From NCBI GenBank assembly GCA_018857735.1, contig JABMCL010000958.1:831001-895000 (forward strand): 64,000 nucleotides of DNA. Direction: 5' to 3'. Under the pieces are notes generated by a model. It was given only the letters and a program-made list of their open reading frames with translations. It had not been told where the DNA came from and did no database searches. Of the stretch, positions 55,633 through 64,000 are shown one piece after another. Origin of the DNA: Alviniconcha marisindica. Taxonomy: Eukaryota; Mollusca; Gastropoda; Provannidae. Numbering within the stretch: the first letter of the stretch is position 1; the number at the start of each line of letters is the position of its first letter. The translations under genes and the position numbers were made by a program.

Positions 55633-58600
55633 AACATTCACCCTGCCAAATCTGTCCAACCAGTTGCTGTGTAGGCACTGGAAACCTATAATGATGACAA
55701 CCTCAGATTCCTCAATATTTGCATTTAAAATAAACGATCACAATGCAGTGTTCGTTGCTTATCCTATTAGTCAGCGATAAGACAACACCCCGAGCTTATG
55801 CACACACAGAGCGAGGAATACTGAACTGGCTGAACTTGGCCCTCGGAAGAGCTCGGACCACACAGTGCATTCGGTGACGTCGGCGTAGTTGAGAACGCAT
55901 GTCGAGGCCTGGAAAGGTCAACACTGCATTCGATTCATAGCTCAAGGCAAAATGTACTGTGAAAGAATTTCAATTTTATCCAACGAGAAGAAGCGGAAAA
56001 CAAAACTTGACGTCATCTGCAGAGAACACGTCATGTGCAGCTCTGGTCTATGTGCACAACTTCACGTGCTCATGACCTGACCTGAATCGGGTCTGGCCGG
56101 GTCAGCAGGAGACTTCCGAACGAGACGTTCTCACGCAGTCGGTAGTCGATACGGTTGAAAACGAATGCAGTTAATATTTGCGCTGTACGGAAATTCAGTC
56201 GGGATAGACTGTTGCCTGCGGACCGATGTACTTAGAAGATACATAAACATTCCGCAGTGTTGCTAGCTGGAATCTTTCCAGTCACCACTTGCCGCCAATC
56301 GGAAAGGTGCTCGCTCACGTTGCGCGAGGAACAAGACCACTGAGGCCGCGGATAGCGGTTGGGCCAGCTGTGACTTTTGAAATTTAGTTTTAGTTTTTTT
56401 GTTTAAACACTTGAGACTCGCTAATCGCCAACGGGGGAAGAGGATACAGAATTAAAAATCTAAGTCAACGGATATTTTTAAGCAAAATCTTCAGTTTCGT
56501 GTTTTCATTTTAATCTCTTTTACTCGTTGGAAAAAGGCCGGCCTAAAAAAGGCCGGCCTAAAAAAGGCCAGAACGTTTTGGGAGGGCTAGTTCCTTTAAA
56601 AAGATTTTTCCCCTTATTTCGGTGCCATGCAAGAATTCGACGTGACATATGATTTTCAGCAATCCTTTAAAAGGAGCTGCAGGATGGGAGGGCGAGATGT
56701 TGAGAAAATGAAATTGCTGGCGATCCAGTGGAAAAAAAGAAAGAAAGGAGAAAGAAGCAAATGCGGTTTCAATGAATTACAATTTTTAACGGGTTGCGGC
56801 TTTTCCGAGAGAACGAGAACTTCCCATTGAGCACTGGATATAATGTCGCAATGCATCTCGGGATGCACCCTTCCCGTCATGCCCCTATTGTGCTCAGAGG
56901 CTCTCCCGCACTCGATAGGTCATCACAGCTTCACGATGACGTGGGGAAGAAAAGGAAAAGGAAAAAAAGGACGAGCTGTCCCAGTCTTTTGTACCGCAAT
57001 TGCGGCTTGTGTGAACACGTCTTGCAGAGTGAGAAGGTGAACACCACCGCGGCTTTCACTTTGCCCAGGAGCTGTCTTCTGCATTGTGAGCCTCGTTTTT
57101 TAACTTCTCTCCCGCGCGGCACAGGTCTCAGAGATGGTCTGGGAAACGATAAGGGCGAAACTCGTTCATTTTTGCCATGACAGTCGGTTGCAGAGAGGTG
57201 ACGTTTTCCATTCCGGTGATGAAAAAGCCCGGGGGCAAGGAGCCTCAGGGACTGGTATCAGGGCAGAATGGAGGCTTTTACAGCGACACCACCTCCTTGC
57301 TATGATGGAGCGCTGGAATCTCTACAGTTCGGATATGATGGACCTCTGAACTGTCTCCGGGCTCTATGTGGGCCGTATTTGTCAGCGAAGAACCTTTTGT
57401 GTGTAGTCAGGGTGGTGATACGGCCACTAACACCCGCATGATTAATTCCAGCTCTCTGTCACTGTCTGCCTGTTTGCTTCTCTCTCTCTGTGCGTGCTTG
57501 TGTGCCTGCCTGCCTGCCTGTATGTCTCTGTTGTCTCTCTGTAGTACTGAAGCAACGGTAGATACGTCAGTCGTCGCTTGTGCTCAATGTATGTACTGTT
57601 GAGAAATAAAATTAAATCTCTCTCAATCATCATACACACACACACACTTTTGCGTCCAGTATCTTCAGGAAGTACTGGTGTAGAATGGTGCCAAAGAGGA
57701 CGACCCCCAAAATTCGAAATTGTACTCTTATTTGAGAACAGCGCTTCAGAGAAAGGAAGAGATGAACGAGACTCTTGTTCCGTCAGTCTTTGGTCATCGT
57801 ATTCAGAGGAAGGTTTCCAGTTAGCCGAACCGTTGCCGATACAGATGGGTGACTGGAACGTCCTACTTCTGTTTTTCTACAAGAAGAAGAAGAAGAAGAA
57901 GAAGAAGAAGAGCAACAACAGCAGCAACAAGAGCTAGCAGAGTTAAGTTACACATAAAACCAAAACAAACCCCGGAAGATTTTTTTAAACGTAATTTCTT
58001 TTATACAATGAACAAACTAATTCCCAAAAGAGAAATGAATCAAAGAAAGAAAGAAACCTCCCCGAACAAACAAACAAACAAACAAACACACAAACAAAAG
58101 CATCCACCTCACACAGAGAACATGTGAACTTATTTGAAATATTTCCAATCCTGTTCTAGTTGTCTCTCTGTACTCCTAACCTTCTGAGTCTCGTTATCTG
58201 CTATTTTTTTTATTTTCATCCCGACCGACACGAAGAATCGACCCGTGAAGTGACAACCGCTGTCGAGCACGTCAGAACGTTGCCGAGAAAAGAAAAAGAG
58301 GAAGAGGAAGAAGAAGAGAACAACCTGACGGAGTGTGGGCAAAACTTTTCAGAATTCACGGATACGCGGTGTATCTTCCTTGTTACGCGTGTAAGTCAAG
58401 TCGATGCACAACGAACATAAGTTGATCTCCTTGCCCAGTGCGGTCGTTTTGCCACGGAATGACAAACTCAACTAAACGGCTATTGGCATTTTTTTTCTCT
58501 CTCTCTTCTCTCTCTCTCTTCTCTCTCTCTTTCTCTCTTGACTTTTGATTGTTTTTTGTTGTTATTTTCATGTTGTTGAATATAAACATACATACCCGTT

Positions 58601-58799
58601 GTTGCAACATGAATTTAGTAAATTATGCTTGTGAGCATTTACTACAAGCCTAGCTTGTTTAATGCTGATACAATGATTTTGATTGTCCACAGTTTCATGA
58701 ATGTAAATAAACTATGCTTAAACAAGTTGATCAAGAGAAGTTAAGCACGTATTCGAGATGTGACCGGTAACTGATTTCCCGTGGAGTTCTTCCTTTGTC
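55633..58799 (+). other. No gene recognised
   Basis: Contains a 16-base tandem run GGCCGGCCTAAAAAA at about 56530-56571, a short GAA run (57881-57911) and an AAAC run (58065-58090). Open frames lack recognisable motifs. Confidence 0.5.
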
Positions 58800-59066
58800 T
58801 GTAGAAGTAATCACGGGAAAACAAAGAAACGAGGCTCCCTCCCAGGGCTGAGAGAGATATTCTTTGCCCATCTGGAACAATCTCCCCCAAGACATCAGGC
58901 ACTCACTCTGATACTCTCTCTTCCTTCAAAAGTCAACTCAAGACATTTCTCTTCTCAGAATACTTAAGTTAAACCACATTGTCCTTCACTCCCATCAGTC
59001 TGTACAGTGTGTGTGTGTGTGCGTGCGTGCGTGCATGCGTGCGTGCGTGCGTGCGTGCGTGTGTGG

Positions 59067-59150
<84 letters not shown>

Positions 59151-59462
59151 ATCTTTTGCATAATTATGAATGAATGAATGAATGAATGAAAATTTATATA
59201 TAGCGCATAAAAAACTTGCGTGTTCACAGCGCCAGATACACACAGTGCATACATGTAAGTATACATATATACAGAATTATATGTATGTATATAATTATAT
59301 GCATATATATAATTATGCTTGAACACTTGTCGATATATACATTTTTTATTTTGTTTGGATAACATTTTCCATCTCGATGTACATTATGTGTGTATGCTTG
59401 TTCAGCGCTTTGAGCCGCAGGGTAGGCGCTTTACAAATTTCCATTATTATTATTACTATTAG
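58800..59462 (+). mobile_element. CR1/L2-like LINE 3' end with a nested insertion
   Basis: 58875-58975 encodes, across one frameshift, WNNLPQDIRHSL and SDTLSSFKSQLKTFLFSEYL with a stop, the end of a LINE reverse-transcriptase ORF. The 3' UTR includes a GT/GCGT array (59008-59150) and ends CAGCGCTTTGAGCCGCAGGG, TAGGCGCTTTACAAATTTCC and ATT repeats. A reversed (CATT)n-tailed element (59163-59240) is inserted in the UTR. Confidence 0.82.
59163..59245 (-). mobile_element. (CATT)n-tailed retroelement 3' end
   Basis: On minus it reads GTGAACACGCAAGTTTTTTA, TGCGCTATATATAAATTTT and then CATT repeats; the same end as 62277-62335. Confidence 0.7.
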
Positions 59463-59579
59463 AGACAAGAAGCGTGTAGCGAAGGCAACAGCAGCGTACA
59501 GCAGGCAGCGATATCAAGTAATAAACCTCGGCTTTCAATTAACCCACAATATTTATTACATGTAGGGAAATAAAAACTG

Positions 59580-59672
59580 AATCAGAGCTCAGGAGCTGTG
59601 AAAGTCGAGGTGGCCGTCCTGGGCTCCCGTCCCTAATAAGCCTACAGTTTCTGTGGACGTAAAGCAACACTC
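59580..59672 (+). mobile_element. SINE 3' module with internal block
   Basis: GAGCTCAGGAGCTGTGAAAG, TCGAGGTGGCCGTCCTGGG, CCCGTCCCTAATAAGCC, TTTCTGTGGACGTAAAGCAA. The clearest plus-strand copy of the family. Confidence 0.78.
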
Positions 59673-59687
59673 AACAACAACAAAATC

Positions 59688-59948
59688 TGAAACAAAAATG
59701 ACTGCTAGTGTTCTAATTTAGTTTTAATTAGACTGCTAGTGTTCTAATGCACTGGGCAGGAAAACAACATAGCTCAACCCCAAAACAGATAAGTGGTTTA
59801 GCTTTCCATCTCATTTTTCATCGTTTTTCGCCGTTTAACTGTTGTTTAAGTCTCGTTTTGTAGCTTGATAAAGGGAATTACCCCGAAAATTAGCAGGTTG
59901 TGTATTGTCCTAATGAACAGCGTTCTTTTGAACCTTTTATGTGTTATT
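59688..59948 (+). mobile_element. MITE-like element with 5' terminal repeat
   Basis: Starts TGAAACAAAAATGACTGCTA, with a partial duplication of that end, then CACTGGGCAGGAAAACAAC, CATAGCTCAACC and the full body to GAACCTTTTATGTG. The 3' terminal repeat is truncated. It lies directly after a SINE module. Confidence 0.85.
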
Positions 59949-59955
59949 ACATGTA

Positions 59956-60193
59956 GTCTAGAGCTATCCTGGGCTGGGTGTTTCACAAAGCAGCTCCAGC
60001 AGCTAGATCAAATGGAAATGTCAAGCTTAACCGGGTACCAGTGACGGTTCCAGCTTGCAACGAAATACATTGCAGTCTAGAGCTACCCTAGGCTTTGTGT
60101 TGGCCAAAGCAGCCCCAGCAGCCAGCAACTAGTACAAGTGAAAATGTCAAGCTTAACCGGGTATCAGTGACGGTTCTAGCTTGCAACGGAATA
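59956..60193 (+). repeat. 119-bp tandem duplication
   Basis: GTCTAGAGCTA starts at 59956 and 60075; both copies contain AATGTCAAGCTTAACCGGGT and CAGTGACGGTT. Confidence 0.9.
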
Positions 60194-60653
60194 CTCTGAC
60201 GGTTTTGCACAGCCGTTTGCAGACTCCAAATGAGCAAATATGCCCCCCCAAGCCCTTACTCCCCCCCCCTCCCCGCCTGCCCCTCTAGAAAGGGAGAAAA
60301 ATGTAAGTTTCATCACGCCCAGACCACTGCCCAATCCCAGATACACTGCGCACGTAATTACCAGACTAGCAGTCGCTCCTATGCGAGTTCCCCCCTGGGG
60401 ATGCCTCAAACACTAGCCACGTGAACTACAAAGGAGCATCTAGGACGATACTTCTCCCTCACCCCCACTACTAACACGCCCCCCACCCGCTACAGAAACG
60501 GCTATACACAGAAAGGGAGAGAGCGGAGAAAGAAACAGACGCAACGACGAGACAGAGAAAGGGGGGGGGGGGGGGGAGAGATGGGGGTAGAGAAAGAAAG
60601 AAGGAGGGGGGGAGAAAGGGGAGAGGGGGTGGAGAGGGAGAAGAGAGAGAGGT

Positions 60654-60654
<1 letters not shown>

Positions 60655-60729
<75 letters not shown>

Positions 60730-60797
60730 ATTAATTTGGTGTTTACGCCCAGTCGACCAGTACGGTTATATCAGGGCAATATAATATATATACATGT

Positions 60798-60880
<83 letters not shown>
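60655..60880 (+). repeat. Two (GA)n arrays around a GCCCAGTCGACC repeat fragment
   Basis: GA arrays at about 60655-60727 and 60801-60880. The 73 bases between hold GGTGTTTACGCCCAGTCGAC and CAGTACGGTTATATCAGGG, a member of the family at 37470-37645. Confidence 0.93.
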
Positions 60881-60882
<2 letters not shown>

Positions 60883-62155
60883 TAGGCGGGGGGTTCAGGG
60901 GAGAAGAGAACCCCGGTTGAAACGTAGCCGTTGGTGTGGATGTTGGCGGTGTTGTAATGAAGAGTGCTCCCCGCATCCCCCGACCCGCGCTCCTAAGCTG
61001 GGGGACGTGCCGACCGCGAGGTGAGCAGCGACAGACCTTAGGCACGGAGCGGTGTGCACGTGCATACACCGAATCTCACCCAGGAGCCGGCAGACGACAG
61101 GCTCTGCACTCTGAAAGGCTCGGCGTGAGGGGGCCGCAGACGAAGGGATTGGACGGCCCGGCGTGTCCCGCTCCCAGAGTCTGGTCCGCGGCTTCTTCCT
61201 GGTCTCGTTCGACGGGAAATGTATATTTAAAGGCCTCTTTCCGTTCCGGGGCGCTCTAGGTTTTTTCGCTTCCATTGAAGCGTTTTTACGATGGTTTGCC
61301 GTAAATGGACTAGATCTTGTCAGTGCGAAGTCTGTCAAAGGTTGTAGGAAGTTTGCCAGATGTTTGATGAGCCATGAGTCACGGTAGCGGCTGACAACAC
61401 AACGCTGAAGTAGTTTGCTTACTTGTACGCTGTGGTGAAAAATAAAATAAAGTTCCGTGTTGTGTAGTGTTCAAAAGCCAAGTGCTCACTACACGAATCA
61501 ATGAACATACTGAGTCTGGAGAAAAGTAGCCGCTAACAGGCTGTTCAATGGCCCATCCTTGTGTTCTGGATGTGATCTATCAGCTTCCAGACGGTAACAA
61601 GTCACAGAAGACACTGAAAACTTCAGCAGTTTTGTAGCTTGTGAATACCATCATGACCACGGCGTCGGAAAATATTTTCAGGCCGACAGAAGCAAATTGC
61701 AACAGAACCAGGAATTGACACCACAGCAAATTTCTGCTCTTACCGTTCCCTCCTACTTTGGTGTCCCACTTCTCGTGGAAAAGTGCAGTGCGAGAACACG
61801 AATAGATGTTGATGCTGCTGTTCTCTATCTCTCTCTCTCTAAACCGAGTAAAATCTACAACAAAATATAACATCAAACAAAACAGACAAGCAAGCAAGCA
61901 AACAACAACCGCAACAGAAATAAAAGAATTGAAGACTTGTCAAAACGAGCATGACGACTTCAAACGGCGAACACAGCCGAATGAAAGACTAAATCTTTGT
62001 GTCATTCTTACTGATTACTTAGTGACTGTGCCTGTTATTGTTATTATTCGTGGTTTGGTGACTTGCTTTTCGATCTGACACAGAGTAACTGTGAATGTGT
62101 GAGTCGTCCTGAGGTGATCCTCTGCGGTTGACGGGGCGTAAAACTCCAAGAATCA
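60881..62155 (+). other. No gene recognised; GC-rich start
   Basis: 60890-61260 is rich in G+C and CpG with open frames on both strands but no known motif. A reversed CAACCGCA-type fragment lies at 62105-62145. Confidence 0.45.
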
Positions 62156-62159
62156 CAAT

Positions 62160-62395
62160 CAGTCTATATCTTTATTGCCACGTATCAAGTAAAATATGCA
62201 TGCACGTGGAATGAGGCATGGTGTTGAGAGTATTCATAATCATACACAGATTCACAATAACATTAACAGGTGTGGAAGTTTTTTTATGCGCTATATATAA
62301 ATTTTCATTCATTCATTCATTCATTCATTCATTAACAATGTATACTTTAATAATACGACCGACAAAACTCAAAATACTCGTAAACTAAGAACTAA
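62160..62395 (+). mobile_element. Dispersed repeat family E, copy 2, interrupted
   Basis: Matches 28795-29010 on both sides of an insertion at about 62269-62335. Confidence 0.75.
62269..62335 (+). mobile_element. 5'-truncated (CATT)n-tailed retroelement with target duplication
   Basis: GGTGTGGAAGTTTTTTTATG, CGCTATATATAAATTTT and CATT repeats, flanked by ATTAACA on both sides (62262 region and just after the tail). The uninterrupted relative at 28795-29010 shows the empty site. Confidence 0.72.
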
Positions 62396-63573
62396 CAAAC
62401 CTTCATGCACCACCGAAGATCTCGTCATCTGTCTTGTGAAACCAGAGGCCGTAAAGGTACCAAAACAAAACCAAGACCCCACTAAGAACAACAAAACACT
62501 TGATGTCTTATGACATTCGAACTGAAAGAGATCCGTTGCCCTCTCTGAAATAACTGATGGCAGACTCCCCTCAAGTCCTGACATTCTCATACTCCTCACG
62601 ACGCACACACACACACACACACAACGGGGTGAATGCTTTTTCTATCAGCCTACTAACAGATTTAACAGTTGCACCGATACTTCCGTATGATCGAGAAGTC
62701 GTTTTCATCATTTCTTTGATCGCGGTTACAGACACACTTGACCGCATTGCCTCTCCCCCGTTGTCAGCGGGTAGTTGAACTGAACTGGTGTCCCGCTGCA
62801 TCTCTGTGCCGTGCAATGTCCGGGTATTGATCGGAAGTTTGGGCAAGAAGACCGAGACAGTTTCTCTTCTCTCTTCGCTCAGCGGCGTCTTGTGGGGGAC
62901 GAGGTGGCGGCTTCCTCTCTCTTGTGCAGAACCTTTCTCTCTCTCTCTTTTTTTGTTGTTGCCTCGCTTCTTGTGCCGATCGTTTTTCTCTCCTGCATGC
63001 CCCTAACGCACACCGACACACGAACTCACTTGCCCCAAAATTAAACAAATCTCAGTCATGTGTCGAAAAGAAATGTCAGTGGTCCATACCCCCTCCCTCT
63101 CTCTCCACTCCTCCTCACCCACTGTTTCGGACACAGAAAAGAAAAAGAAAAAAAAAGCCAGTGACATTCATCTGTCTAAGGAACGTGGCCACCGCGGGAA
63201 TGTGACATTTGGAACGGTGGCGTTTTGGTGATGGGGGGAATGAAGGAGAAGATAAGAGGGTTGAGAGGGACGCGTTGGAATGTCCCACTGGTACTGTGGT
63301 CACGCAACGAACGTCCCGTTTCATAAAAATCCAATTTCCAGACTTGTGGAAACTTCAGAGCCCGAGGCCTAAGGACGCTGCCTGGTGGTTTGAAGAGTTA
63401 GGAGAACTCCACTGGGAGCATCAGACTTTGCTTCCGACCTGGCGGCTTGCCAAGCACGCACATGCACCGAGACATCGCGGATATTTCAGCTCGCTAAATA
63501 TCGTTTGTTTTCGTGTAAAACGAGCATCAGATTGATACAGTATGACTTGAGACCAGTCGGCTATTGCAAATTA
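62396..63573 (+). other. No gene recognised; short CA run
   Basis: A CA run lies at 62604-62622. Open frames at 62764-63048 and 63209-63535 show no motif or splice context I can support. Confidence 0.5.
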
Positions 63574-63827
63574 GGATCCGAACACATAAACGGTTCAAAA
63601 GAACGTTATTTATTAGGACAATACAAAACCAGCAAATTTTTGGGGTAATCCTTTTTGTCAAGCTACAAAACGACACTTAAACAACGGCTAAATGGTAAAA
63701 AACGATGACAAATGAAGTGAAAAGCTAAGCAATTTATCTGTTTTTGGTTGAGCTATGTTGTTTTACTGCCCAGTGTTTTTATGTGTTTGGATCTTGTTTT
63801 AGAACGCTAGCAGTCATTCTTGTTTCA
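63574..63827 (-). mobile_element. MITE-like element, the most complete copy
   Basis: On minus it begins TGAAACAAGAATGACTGCTA, GCGTTCTAAAACAAGATCC, AAACACATAAAAA, then CACTGGGCAG and the body, ending in the partial 3' repeat TTATGTGTTCGGATCC. The two ends are inverted repeats over AAACACATAA and its flank in this copy, and over about 50 bases when the 3' end at 49369-49415 is used for comparison. Confidence 0.85.
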
Positions 63828-64000
63828 TTTTTTTTAAATGTCAAAATAGCCTGATACCTCTTTACCGTTGGTATTTCTCCCACACACAAATCTGTTCAGA
63901 AGACATACGCGTATTGAAACTGAAAATACAGGCTAACAGAATGCGCGCCAATGGACAAAAAAAATGCTAACTTTCTGGCTTTCGACCAGAGGAGTTTGGG

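Noticed and set aside
60895..61338. Open frames in a GC-rich stretch
   Set aside because: High G+C lowers stop frequency on both strands; no motif or splice support.

Overview
This is a eukaryotic genomic window with spliced genes, large introns and dense repeats. Codon use, short CA/GT and GA microsatellites at very high density, tRNA-headed SINEs and CR1/L2-like LINE 3' ends fit a lophotrochozoan, most likely a gastropod mollusc. The taxon is inferred from general character; no single marker in the window proves it.

The left 24 kb is genic. Positions 223-6498 hold the last six coding exons (358 codons plus stop) of a large protein that I read as ZZEF1, plus strand; the gene begins before the window. 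About 1.2 kb of a 21-bp minisatellite follows its stop. After 6.4 kb without a recognisable gene comes a complete eight-exon HADH gene (mitochondrial 3-hydroxyacyl-CoA dehydrogenase, 311 aa) at 12899-23613, plus strand, with every splice junction in phase and catalytic His, Glu and Rossmann motifs present. The two genes have no evident functional link.

The right 40 kb (23.6-64 kb) is repeat-rich and nearly gene-free. The only other coding sequence I can support is one terminal exon on the minus strand (28318-27996) resembling the C-terminal part of a BTB-type protein. The rest holds degraded CR1/L2-like LINE 3' ends (27066-27860 minus, 37785-38058 plus, 58800-59462 plus), tRNA-derived SINEs with a recurring 3' module, a MITE-like family with roughly 50-bp terminal inverted repeats (best copies 49177-49415, 59688-59948, 63574-63827), two large fold-back arrangements (32528-33531 and 48241-49155), further candidate inverted-repeat elements, and many microsatellites.

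The most interesting signals are tandem repeats that have copied splice junctions. In the ZZEF1-like gene the 3' splice site plus the first 30 exon bases appears three times (1-252). In HADH intron 6 a minisatellite is built from the end of exon 6 plus its donor site, giving at least nine extra perfect GGTGAGT donors. I found no sign of a novel multi-gene system; the novelty lies in repeat architecture.
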